The notes below the pieces were generated by a model that worked only from the letters and a program-made list of their open reading frames with translations, did not search any database and was not told the DNA's origin. A stretch of DNA of 11,256 nucleotides from an uncultured Clostridia bacterium (lineage in GTDB: Bacteria > Bacillota > Clostridia > TANB77 > CAG-508): assembly GCA_934168355.1 (NCBI GenBank), contig CAKPNI010000035.1:1-11256 (forward strand), read 5' to 3'. Shown here piece after piece: positions 1-6,697 of the stretch. Each line of letters begins with the position of its first letter. Positions within the stretch are counted from its first letter, which is position 1. The translations under genes were made by a program, and so were the position numbers.

Positions 1-75
1 AAAGGATTAAGATTCGCTATTCGTGAAGGTGGTAGAACAGTTGGTTCAGGTGTTGTTGCTGACATAATCGAATAA
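1..75 (+). CDS. tuf: Elongation factor Tu, C-terminal 24 residues (partial)
   Basis: The window opens inside a gene whose last 24 codons read KGLRFAIREGGRTVGSGVVA followed by DIIE and a TAA stop. This is the highly conserved end of EF-Tu domain 3, the GTPase that brings aminoacyl-tRNA to the ribosome. The RFAIREGG and TVGSGVV blocks are diagnostic. Everything upstream, including the GTP-binding domain, lies outside the window, so the start and any str-operon context cannot be seen. An intrinsic terminator follows at once, so this gene ends its transcription unit. Recognition is from family knowledge of a short but very conserved stretch. Confidence 0.95.
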   Translation, partial: KGLRFAIREGGRTVGSGVVADIIE

Positions 76-88
76 TAAATTAAAAATA

Positions 89-126
89 TAGCAAGAACTA
101 CATTTTAGTAGTTTCTTGCTTTTTTG
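89..126 (+). terminator. Intrinsic terminator after tuf
   Basis: A 12-bp stem (AGCAAGAACTAC at 90-101 against GTAGTTTCTTGCT, with one extra T) closes a short ATTTTA loop and runs into TTTTTT at about 120-125. It sits 14 nt after the tuf stop. The opposite strand has the same stem followed by an AT-rich tract, so it could also stop transcription of the convergent ytaF-like gene; no better terminator for that gene is visible between 127 and 185. Confidence 0.85.
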
Positions 127-185
127 CATTTAAAATGCTATAAAAATATATAATCTAAGAAAAACCACGAGGTAACGTAATTTTT

Positions 186-734
186 TTATTGAAACTCAAT
201 TAATCCAATTAAAATCAACAAAACACCAGACGCTTTACTCCAAAAACTCTGTGGAATTTTATTAAATTTAGTCAAATGTATACCACAGTAATTTCCAATA
301 CTCAGAAAAATATATTGTAAAATTGAAACTAAAATAGAAAACAAATAAATATTTATACCAATTGTACTACCTCCAATTCCAATACATAGGCTATCCAAAG
401 AAAGAGCTAGACCAAGCCAAATAGCTTCTTTAGGACTTATATCATTTGAATTATCAAAATCAAAGGAAACTTCTTTGTCGTTAGTTTGAATAATAATAAA
501 AATTCCCATACACAAAAGAAAAGCAGAACCTATAAATTCACATATATTTACTGATAGGGTATTTTTTAATATATTACCAATAATTCCTGCTAAAAAGGTA
601 ATGAAAATTGAAACCAGAAATAATATAATTTTGGATTTTTTCAATAATTTTATGTGTCTTAAACCATATGTAATACCAATACCTAAAGAATCTATACTAC
701 TAGATAAAGCGAGTACTAAAGTATTAAAAAACAT
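186..734 (-). CDS. ytaF: YtaF/MntP-family sporulation membrane protein
   Basis: This is a 182-residue polytopic membrane protein with about six hydrophobic segments. It is built as two related halves, each with an acidic residue inside a helix: SSSIDSLGIGITYG (D15) near the N-terminus and LALSLDSLCIGIGGS (D114) in the second half. That duplicated SxDSLxIG pattern marks the MntP/YtaF (DUF204) family: MntP members export manganese, while YtaF members are annotated as sporulation membrane proteins of unknown mechanism. A hydrophilic acidic loop (residues 84-103) separates the halves. The start ATG has a good AGAGGTG ribosome binding site at 742-748. The gene is divergent from the glycosylase gene and convergent with tuf. 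An extended -10 (TGTTATATT, minus strand, about 785-793) is a possible promoter but lacks a good -35. YtaF is preferred over MntP from the motif context; substrate unknown. Confidence 0.8.
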   Translation of the reverse strand: MFFNTLVLALSSSIDSLGIGITYGLRHIKLLKKSKIILFLVSIFITFLAGIIGNILKNTLSVNICEFIGSAFLLCMGIFIIIQTNDKEVSFDFDNSNDISPKEAIWLGLALSLDSLCIGIGGSTIGINIYLFSILVSILQYIFLSIGNYCGIHLTKFNKIPQSFWSKASGVLLILIGLIEFQ

Positions 735-833
735 ATTTTATCACCTCTTAATATTTTATGAAAATGTCGATATTTGGTGAAAAAAATATAACAAATAGAA
801 AACTGGAATAATAAGTCATTTTCCTCAAAAATA

Positions 834-862
834 TTGATAAATGAAATTAATTCTGATACAAT
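834..862 (+). promoter_or_regulatory. Sigma-A-type promoter for the uracil-DNA glycosylase gene
   Basis: TTGATA (834-839) and TACAAT (857-862) are separated by exactly 17 nt, one mismatch from consensus in each box. The expected transcript start near 869 leaves a leader of about 20 nt before the ATG at 889. Confidence 0.75.
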
Positions 863-888
863 AATAAAAAAATCAAGTGGTGATAAAT

Positions 889-1440
889 ATGTATGAAACA
901 ATAGAAGAACTAAAGAATGCAATAAAAGATTGTAATAAATGTAAATTATGTACAAGAAGAAAAAACATAGTATTCGGAGTTGGAAACGAAAATGCCGATA
1001 TAATGTTTATAGGAGAGGGACCCGGAGCAGATGAAGACACGCAGGGAATTCCTTTTGTAGGAAAAGCAGGTCAATTAATGAATAAAGCATTTGATGTAGT
1101 AGGAATAGAAAGAGAAGAAGTATATATAGCAAATATAGTAAAATGTAGACCACCAAATAATAGGGATCCAGAACCAGATGAAGTTTTAGGATGTATAAAT
1201 TATTTGCGAAACCAAGTAATGATTGTAAAACCTAAAATTATAGTATTACTTGGTAGAATTTCACTTCAAAATATTCTAGGAAAAGAATATAAAATGACAG
1301 CAAGTAGGGGAAAATGGGTGGAAAGAAAAGGAATATATTATATGCCGACTTGGCACCCAGCAGCATTACTTAGGGATGAAACAAAAAAATTAGATTTTAT
1401 AAGGGATTTAAAAGAAGTGGTAAATAAACTAGATAGATAA
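889..1440 (+). CDS. Type-4 uracil-DNA glycosylase (4Fe-4S)
   Basis: This 183-residue protein removes uracil from DNA as the first step of base-excision repair. The family-4 signatures are complete. The uracil-binding motif GEGPGADED is at residues 42-50, and the active-site HPAALLR is at 156-162. Cysteines suited to a [4Fe-4S] cluster are C15, C18, C86 (in VKCRPPNNRDP) and C102; C21 also lies in the first group. Length is typical of family 4 (about 180-220). The frame can be opened at GTG 877, but that GTG lies within AGTGGTGAT, which is the ribosome binding site for ATG 889, so 889 is preferred. A good promoter lies upstream. A 143-nt gap with tandem repeats separates it from the next gene. 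No terminator other than the repeat hairpin is visible there, so read-through into the oxidoreductase gene is possible. Confidence 0.92.
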   Translation: MYETIEELKNAIKDCNKCKLCTRRKNIVFGVGNENADIMFIGEGPGADEDTQGIPFVGKAGQLMNKAFDVVGIEREEVYIANIVKCRPPNNRDPEPDEVLGCINYLRNQVMIVKPKIIVLLGRISLQNILGKEYKMTASRGKWVERKGIYYMPTWHPAALLRDETKKLDFIRDLKEVVNKLDR

Positions 1441-1451
1441 GTGATTTTTGA

Positions 1452-1568
1452 TTGAGGACGGTTATTTTCAGAACATGTACTAAAAAGAACCGGTCCCAAA
1501 TGAACATGTACCAAAAAGAACCGGTCCCAAATGAACATGTACCAAAAAGAACCGGTCCCAAATGAACA
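1452..1568. repeat. 31-bp tandem direct repeat, three units, headed by an inverted decayed copy
   Basis: Three head-to-tail 31-nt units occupy 1471-1501, 1502-1532 and 1533-1563. Units 2 and 3 are identical; unit 1 differs by one base (T at 1481 for C). A 5-nt stub GAACA (1564-1568) starts a fourth unit and runs into the ribosome binding site of the next gene. Each unit carries GAACATGTAC (with palindrome ACATGT) and GAACCGGTCCC (with palindrome ACCGGT), joined by an A-rich spacer. Just upstream, about 1452-1480, is a degenerate inverted copy. With unit 1 it can form a hairpin: GGAC 1456-1459 with GTCC 1493-1496, GGTT 1460-1463 with AACC 1488-1491, TTTT 1465-1468 with AAAA 1483-1486, with one bulge and one mismatch. 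The array resembles REP-type intergenic repeats; function unknown. Confidence 0.9.
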
Positions 1569-1583
1569 AAGAGAGGAAGAAAA

Positions 1584-2846
1584 ATGAATCAACAAATACA
1601 AGAAAAATCAAATTATTGTTTAAATTGCAAAATAAAACCTTGCGCAAACAAAGGATGTCCTTTAAACAATAATATACCAGAATTCATAAAACAAATAAAA
1701 GAACAAAACTATAAAGAAGCATATAAAATACTGCAAGAAACCACAGTACTTCAACCAATATGTGGTAGAATATGCCCACACAAGAAACAATGTGAGGGTT
1801 CGTGTGTAAGGGGAATAAAAGGTGAGCCTGTAAGTATAGGAGATATGGAAGCTTTTATTGGCGATTATGCAATAGAAAATAACTTGAAATTTGAAAAAAA
1901 TATTGAAGAAAATTTAAAAAATAAAAAAGTAGCAATTATAGGTGGAGGACCATCAGGCCTTACTTGTGCGGCATTTTTGGCTAGAAAAGGTGTAAAAGTA
2001 ACTATATATGAAAGAAAAGATTTTTTAGGTGGGCTTTTAGTTTATGGAATACCAGATTTTAGATTATCAAAAGATATAGTTAAAAATACAATTGATAAAA
2101 TATTGGATTTAGGAATTGAGGTAGAATATAACCAAGAACTTGGAAAAAATATCAATTTAAGAGATTTAGAAAAAGAATATGATTATATTTACCTAGCATT
2201 TGGAGCAAATATTTCATCTAAAATGAAAATTGAAGGCGAAAATTTAGATGAAGTATTTGGTGGAAATGAATTATTAGAAAATAATAATCACCCAAATTAT
2301 AATGGAAAAACAGTCATTATAAATGGTGGAGGAAATGTTGCGATAGATGTTGCAAGAACAGTAAAAAGAAAAGGTGCAAAAGATGTAATAATTATTTATA
2401 GAAGAGCTAAAGAGCAGATGCCAGCGGAAGAAAAAGAGGTTTTAGATGCTGAAATGGAGGGCATAAAGATATTGTTTCAAAACAATATAGTTAAAATTAA
2501 TGGAAACAAAAATGTGGAAAGTATAGAACTAATAAAAACAAAATTAGTTCAAAAAGAGGGAGATACAAGACTTTCACCTGTGAACATAGAGGGAAGCAAT
2601 TACACTATAAAAGCAGATTATGTTATAATGGCATTAGGTTCAAAAACAGATGAATTTGTGGCAAATTTAGGATTAGAATTAACAGCGAGAAATTATATAA
2701 ATGTAAATGAGAATTTTCAAACATCAAATCCAAAAATTTATGCAGGAGGGGATTTAATTGGAGGAAAAGGAACTGTAGCATGGGCTGCAAGAAATGGAAG
2801 AGATGTTGCTGAAAAGATATTAGGAGAGATAGATGGAAATAGATAA
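1584..2846 (+). CDS. GltD/GltA-type NAD(P)-dependent flavoprotein oxidoreductase (orphan glutamate-synthase small-subunit homologue)
   Basis: This 420-residue cytoplasmic protein has the architecture of the glutamate synthase beta subunit, which moves electrons between NAD(P)H, FAD and iron-sulfur clusters. The N-terminal Fer4_20-type domain has two cysteine groups, C12/C15/C20/C25 and C60/C64/C70/C74, enough for two [4Fe-4S] clusters. An FAD Rossmann motif, VAIIGGGPSGL, is at 116-126. A nucleotide-binding motif, NGGGNVAIDVAR, is at 247-258. The family's C-terminal FAD segment, IYAGGDLIGGKGTVAWAARN, is near the end. No large GltB subunit or NfnA-like partner is adjacent, so it may act alone, as in homotetrameric GltA-type annotation, or with a distant partner. 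True glutamate synthase activity is not shown by sequence. The start is supported by an AGAGGAAG ribosome binding site. It overlaps the next gene by 14 nt. Confidence 0.85.
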   Translation: MNQQIQEKSNYCLNCKIKPCANKGCPLNNNIPEFIKQIKEQNYKEAYKILQETTVLQPICGRICPHKKQCEGSCVRGIKGEPVSIGDMEAFIGDYAIENNLKFEKNIEENLKNKKVAIIGGGPSGLTCAAFLARKGVKVTIYERKDFLGGLLVYGIPDFRLSKDIVKNTIDKILDLGIEVEYNQELGKNINLRDLEKEYDYIYLAFGANISSKMKIEGENLDEVFGGNELLENNNHPNYNGKTVIINGGGNVAIDVARTVKRKGAKDVIIIYRRAKEQMPAEEKEVLDAEMEGIKILFQNNIVKINGNKNVESIELIKTKLVQKEGDTRLSPVNIEGSNYTIKADYVIMALGSKTDEFVANLGLELTARNYINVNENFQTSNPKIYAGGDLIGGKGTVAWAARNGRDVAEKILGEIDGNR

Positions 2847-5046
2847 AATAAAAAAGTACACTAAAGATAGAAATGAAAGTTATATTTGTAAAATATCGTA
2901 TTTAGATAAAGAGTATGTTCAAACAATAAAACTTGTAAATAGAAAAATTAAAATTACATATTATAGAATTAATAATGATGATTTAATAGAGGAAAAGAAT
3001 GAAGAAATATTAAGAAATTTGTCACTAGAATATGAAAATACTCCAAATGAGAGAATGTATAGAAAACTGTTTTTTTCAAAAGAAAATACTAAAAAGGGAA
3101 AGGTAGAAGATGAAGAATTAAGAGAATGGACAAAAAGATTTTCTAGTGATGCTTTAGAAAGTTGTAAGTTATTTACAGACGTATACGGTAAAAATTTTGC
3201 TACTAAAAAAATGAAAAATTTGGAAAGCTTGTACCTAGAAATTGATGATGGGAGTGTGGCAGGATATCAAGAAAATAAAACGATAACTATATGCAAGAAA
3301 ACATATTATCCTGCTTCAAAATATACTATAGAAGAAATAAAAAAAGCTGACGATATGAAACAATTATTACTTCATGAATCTGTACATTTAGTTCTAAAAG
3401 ATAGGCTAAGAAGGGTAAAAGGTATAACGCCTACTGGAATGATAAGATTTATAAGAAAAAAAGATATTTATGGAAATGGAAAAAGGAATGAATGGGTAGA
3501 AGTAGGAAGAGGATTAAATGAGGGGCTTACTGAGTGGATTACAGAAAAGTGTGGATATAAAGAAATGGGCGGATATTCTAATTTGACTAATTTTTTACGA
3601 GAATTAGAATTAGCAATAGGTCCTAAAAAAGTAATGGAACTTGGAAAAGGAAAGAACTTTGAAAAGATACTAAATGTAGATGAGCAAACTATATATTCAA
3701 ATTTTATGAAAGCAGACTATATATATGGATGTGAAAGAAATATAGATAACATAATAGAATATTTAAAACCTATACAAACTGACAATATGGAAGAAAACGA
3801 AAAAATGCTATATGGTAATTCGAAATATTTAGGAGATATAAATGGAAAACAATATCAATCTTTTCTAGGCGAGAACAATTTACAACATTCTTATGAAAAT
3901 TTTCTTCTTTATTATAGAGAAATGGAAAATGACATTAGAGAAGAAATTGAAACAACAATTGTTGAATTGGAAAATAATATATTTAAACAATATTTTAAAA
4001 ATGAAATAGATTTTGCACTTTCTTTGGAAATACCAATGACAAAAAAATTTATATTAAAATACAATGATTTAAGAGAATATCTTGAAAATACGAGTTTTTA
4101 TTGTATAGAAAGAAATGGAGAGACAGCAAAATTTGTAAATGATTTAAAAATTATCAAGAAAAAATATTGTGATTCAATTTTAGAAGAAGCTAAAGAAAAT
4201 AAAAATATGACAAAATCAGAATTTTTTAAATATTTTGATGAACTTGCAATCGAAAAAGGGGCTATAAAATATAAGGTTTTTACGGATGAACAAAATGAGC
4301 TTGTAGATTTGAAATTAAATAATTTATGTAAGGAAGATAAATGGGCTTTAAAGTTCCTAATGAAAGATTTATACCATTTAAGTAATTTAGAGGAAATAGA
4401 TAAATATACGATAAAAAAGTATATAAGCCTAAATGGCATAGAAGAAAAGTTGTATTACAAAGATGGCAAAATTGTTACAAAGCTTCAACATGGCGAATCA
4501 AAAAAAATTACGAATGAAAATGCTAAAAAATATAATGAAATTTTTGACTTTACAATAGGAATGGATGAAGATTTTAAAAGAATAATAACAGAATTTGACC
4601 AATTAAGAGAAGATTTATTAGATAAAGATCCACAGACAGAGATAACAATTTTAAATAGAGCAATATTAGTTAAATCGAACGAAAAAGAGAAAGTTTTTTT
4701 AATATCTAATGGTATATATAAAGCAGAAAATGTAGAAGAAATTAAAATTGATTTCTCAGAGGAAAAAGAACAAAACTTACAAATGATACCGGTAAAAAAA
4801 GTAAAGAAAAAAGAAAACTTTGTGGAAAGAATTTGGGAAAATTTAAAGGAAAAATTTGAAAATAAGCCTCAGAGAGGAATGATTCTAGAAGAAAAAATTC
4901 CGCAAGAAAGACATATTACAAGTAAAGAAAAAAGAAAGCAATGGATGGATGACGGAATAAAAGTAGATAAAGCAATTAAGCAAACGAAACAAGAAATTAA
5001 AATAAAAGAACAAAATTTTAAAGAAAAAGATCAAGAAAAATACTAA
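2833..5046 (+). CDS. Putative cytoplasmic gluzincin-type zinc metallopeptidase, family unrecognised
   Basis: I do not recognise this 737-residue protein by family. A zinc-protease signature is visible: LLLHESVHLVL, with HExxH at residues 181-185 (zinc ligands H181 and H185, general base E182). It is followed 45 residues later by GLNEGLTEW (229-235), where E230 sits like the third zinc ligand in the NEG motif of gluzincins. A strand-like segment, SVAGYQENKTITI, precedes the helix. Residues 1-70 look beta-rich. From about 300 onward the protein is mostly charged and probably helical. The last 50 residues are Lys/Glu-rich and look like a coiled or disordered tail. No signal peptide or membrane segment is visible, so it probably acts in the cytoplasm. 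An AGGAG ribosome binding site (about 2821-2825) lies inside the preceding gene, implying translational coupling. Substrate and role unknown. Confidence 0.7.
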   Translation: MEIDKIKKYTKDRNESYICKISYLDKEYVQTIKLVNRKIKITYYRINNDDLIEEKNEEILRNLSLEYENTPNERMYRKLFFSKENTKKGKVEDEELREWTKRFSSDALESCKLFTDVYGKNFATKKMKNLESLYLEIDDGSVAGYQENKTITICKKTYYPASKYTIEEIKKADDMKQLLLHESVHLVLKDRLRRVKGITPTGMIRFIRKKDIYGNGKRNEWVEVGRGLNEGLTEWITEKCGYKEMGGYSNLTNFLRELELAIGPKKVMELGKGKNFEKILNVDEQTIYSNFMKADYIYGCERNIDNIIEYLKPIQTDNMEENEKMLYGNSKYLGDINGKQYQSFLGENNLQHSYENFLLYYREMENDIREEIETTIVELENNIFKQYFKNEIDFALSLEIPMTKKFILKYNDLREYLENTSFYCIERNGETAKFVNDLKIIKKKYCDSILEEAKENKNMTKSEFFKYFDELAIEKGAIKYKVFTDEQNELVDLKLNNLCKEDKWALKFLMKDLYHLSNLEEIDKYTIKKYISLNGIEEKLYYKDGKIVTKLQHGESKKITNENAKKYNEIFDFTIGMDEDFKRIITEFDQLREDLLDKDPQTEITILNRAILVKSNEKEKVFLISNGIYKAENVEEIKIDFSEEKEQNLQMIPVKKVKKKENFVERIWENLKEKFENKPQRGMILEEKIPQERHITSKEKRKQWMDDGIKVDKAIKQTKQEIKIKEQNFKEKDQEKY

Positions 5047-5052
5047 AAAATA

Positions 5053-5081
5053 TTGATTTTTTCTAAAAACCATACTAAAAT
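5053..5081 (+). promoter_or_regulatory. Probable promoter for plsX
   Basis: TTGATT (5053-5058) and TAAAAT (5076-5081) are separated by 17 nt. The predicted start near 5088 leaves a leader of about 37 nt. The motif starts 7 nt after the peptidase stop. No clear FapR or FabT operator palindrome overlaps it. AT-rich background lowers certainty. Confidence 0.55.
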
Positions 5082-5124
5082 GAATAATATCTTAATAAAC
5101 TGAAAAATGAAAGGAAAATAAAAG

Positions 5125-6156
5125 ATGAAAATACTTCTAGATGCTATGGGAGGAGATAACGCTCCAGAAGCAACAATAAAAGGTGCAGTAAATGCAATAA
5201 ATGAAATAAAAGCAGAAGTTGTTTTAATAGGAAAACAAGAAATAATAGAAGCAAAAGTAAAAGAATATTACGGAAAAACTTTAAGTGAAATATCACCAAG
5301 ATTATCAATAAAAAATGCAACAGAAACAATAGAAATGGAAGATGGACCCACAGATAGTATAAAACACAAAAAAGACTCATCAATGGTTGTAGGATTTAAT
5401 ATGCTAAAAAAAGGAGAAGGAGATGTATTTATATCTGCTGGAAACTCAGGAGCCTTACTTGCAGGAGCAACTTTACTTGTTGGAAGAATAAGAGGAATAG
5501 ATAGACCTGCTATGGCAGGAATATTACCAGCATATAAAAGCAGACTTGTGCTAATAGATTCAGGCGCAAATACAAATTGTAGACCAATAAACCTATTACA
5601 ATTTGCTCAAATGTCAAGTATATATATAAGAAATACTTTTGGAGTAGAACATCCAAGAATAGGCTTATTAAACATTGGAACAGAAGAAACAAAAGGTAAT
5701 GAACTAACAAAGGAAAGTTACAAATTACTAAAAGAAAAATCAGAAGAACTAAATATCAACTTTATAGGAAATGTAGAAGGAAGAGATGCATTTTCTGGTG
5801 AAGTTGATGCAATAGTAACCGATGGATTCACAGGAAATGTATTCTTAAAAGCAGTAGAGGGGCTTGGCAAATTTGTAAAAAGAAGCTTAAAAGAAAACCT
5901 AATGAAAAATATATGGTCAAAAATAGCAGCACTTCCATCACTTCCTGCAATGAATAAATTCTCAAAATCAATGGATTACAAATCATATGGTGGAGCACTA
6001 TTTATAGGAGTAAAAAAACCAGTTGTAAAAGCACACGGAAGTAGTGATGCAAAATTATTCGAATTCACAATAAAACAAGCAGAGCAATTTGTAAACAACA
6101 AAACAGTTGAAAATCTAATAAAAGAATTTGAAAAAGAAAAGACAAAAACCGAATAA
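5125..6156 (+). CDS. plsX: Phosphate acyltransferase PlsX
   Basis: This 343-residue acyl-ACP:phosphate acyltransferase makes acyl-phosphate from acyl-ACP, which PlsY then uses to start phospholipid synthesis at the inner face of the membrane. Family hallmarks are the N-terminal ILLDAMGGDNAPE (DAMGGDNAP at 6-14), SAGNSGALLAGA starting at residue 104, LIDSGANTNC in the middle, and VTDGFTGNVFLKAVEG with D233. The KKPVVKAHGSSD block near the C-terminus is also typical. Length matches the family (about 330-345). The start is set by the conserved N-terminus and an AAAGGA ribosome binding site. It lies just upstream of acpP, whose product supplies its acyl donor. No terminator is seen between the two genes, so plsX transcripts may read into acpP in addition to acpP's own promoter. 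Confidence 0.96.
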   Translation: MKILLDAMGGDNAPEATIKGAVNAINEIKAEVVLIGKQEIIEAKVKEYYGKTLSEISPRLSIKNATETIEMEDGPTDSIKHKKDSSMVVGFNMLKKGEGDVFISAGNSGALLAGATLLVGRIRGIDRPAMAGILPAYKSRLVLIDSGANTNCRPINLLQFAQMSSIYIRNTFGVEHPRIGLLNIGTEETKGNELTKESYKLLKEKSEELNINFIGNVEGRDAFSGEVDAIVTDGFTGNVFLKAVEGLGKFVKRSLKENLMKNIWSKIAALPSLPAMNKFSKSMDYKSYGGALFIGVKKPVVKAHGSSDAKLFEFTIKQAEQFVNNKTVENLIKEFEKEKTKTE

Positions 6157-6189
6157 CCATTCAAAAATGAAATAAATTTGAGATATCTA

Positions 6190-6218
6190 TTGACAAAAGA
6201 AAAAACATATAATATAAA
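6190..6218 (+). promoter_or_regulatory. Strong promoter for acpP
   Basis: A perfect -35 TTGACA (6190-6195) and TATAAA (6213-6218) are separated by 17 nt. It would give acpP its own high-level transcript with a leader of roughly 75 nt, matching the high demand for acyl carrier protein. Confidence 0.8.
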
Positions 6219-6299
6219 TGTCTATATAAAAATAACATCAAATTTATATCAAAGGATATAGTAAATTTTTATAAACTTGAGAGGAGGTGAACTTAAGAA

Positions 6300-6542
6300 A
6301 TGAGTTCAGAAGAAATATTTGAAAAGGTAAAAAATATAATAGTAGACTTATTACAAGTTTCAGAAGAATCTGTTACATTAGATGCACATTTTATAGATGA
6401 TTTAGGAGCTGACTCTTTAGATTTAGTTGAATTAATAATGGGAATTGAAGAAGAATTCAATATAGAAATTCCAGACGGAGAAGCTGAAAAAGTTGTAACA
6501 GTTGGAGATGTAGTTGAATACATTAAGGAAAATGTTGGATAA
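6300..6542 (+). CDS. acpP: Acyl carrier protein
   Basis: This 80-residue acidic helical protein carries growing fatty acids on a 4'-phosphopantetheine arm. The attachment site is S39 in the hallmark GADSLDLVELIM motif (36-47), followed by the conserved IEEEFNIEIPD of the recognition helix. The length is standard for AcpP, and the conserved residues of helices I-III are present. A near-perfect ribosome binding site, GAGGAGGTGA (6281-6290), precedes the ATG by 9 nt, consistent with very high expression. It has its own promoter and is followed by a terminator. Its neighbour plsX encodes the enzyme that takes acyl groups from it. No holo-ACP synthase or fab genes are in the window. Confidence 0.97.
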   Translation: MSSEEIFEKVKNIIVDLLQVSEESVTLDAHFIDDLGADSLDLVELIMGIEEEFNIEIPDGEAEKVVTVGDVVEYIKENVG

Positions 6543-6600
6543 TTTGAAGTAATATAAATTGTTTCGAATTGTTGTGACAAAATACAAGTAAGTAGAAAAT

Positions 6601-6632
6601 CTATAAGATATATATGTCTTATAGGTTTTTTT
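6601..6632 (+). terminator. Intrinsic terminator after acpP
   Basis: CTATAAGA (6601-6608) pairs with TCTTATAG (6617-6624) around a TATATATG loop, followed by G and seven T (6626-6632). The stem is AT-rich but perfect and can be extended by A-T pairs. It lies about 60 nt after the acpP stop; nothing gene-like is seen in 6543-6600. Confidence 0.8.
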
Positions 6633-6641
6633 CTAAAATAC

Positions 6642-6669
6642 TTGAAAAAATCCCAAAAAAGTATATAAT
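6642..6669 (+). promoter_or_regulatory. Promoter for the rnc-radical SAM operon
   Basis: TTGAAA (6642-6647) and a perfect TATAAT (6664-6669) are spaced by 16 nt. It lies directly after the acpP terminator, with a predicted leader of about 20 nt before the rnc ATG. Confidence 0.75.
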
Positions 6670-6697
6670 AGATACATAGCGAAAAGAGGTGAGAAAA

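Noticed and set aside
753..781. Promoter TTCACC-17-TAAAAT for the ytaF-like gene (minus strand)
   Set aside because: The predicted transcript start would fall within the ribosome binding site, leaving no usable leader.
877..888. GTG start for the uracil-DNA glycosylase
   Set aside because: The GTG is part of the ribosome binding site of ATG 889 and has no site of its own; the four extra residues precede the normal family N-terminus.
716..955. 79-codon minus-strand frame spanning the ytaF/glycosylase promoter region
   Set aside because: It overlaps a divergent promoter region and the 5' ends of both real genes, and lacks a ribosome binding site or conserved content.
1471..1481. LexA/SOS box (GAAC-N4-GTTC) near the DNA-repair gene
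   Set aside because: Each unit has the GAAC half-site, but the second half is ACCA or ACTA instead of GTTC, and the units lie downstream of the glycosylase gene.
1471..1563. CRISPR array
   Set aside because: The 31-bp units are directly contiguous with no spacers, and there are no cas genes.
1338..1601. Minus-strand reading frame of 87 codons over the repeat array
   Set aside because: Its Phe/Trp/His-rich sequence is just the 31-bp unit read in three successive frames plus antisense of the glycosylase; no ribosome binding site and no family resemblance.
5082..5124. FapR operator before plsX
   Set aside because: No palindrome like the known TTAGTACC-type site is visible; only AT-rich sequence.
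5144..5383. Minus-strand leucine-rich frames within plsX, rnc, the radical SAM gene and trmFO (also near 7104, 7579, 10428)
   Set aside because: These are antisense shadows of A-rich coding sequence; they give artificial Leu/Phe-rich proteins without ribosome binding sites.
6689..6697. GTG start for rnc
   Set aside because: It lies inside AGAGGTGAG, the ribosome binding site for ATG 6698.
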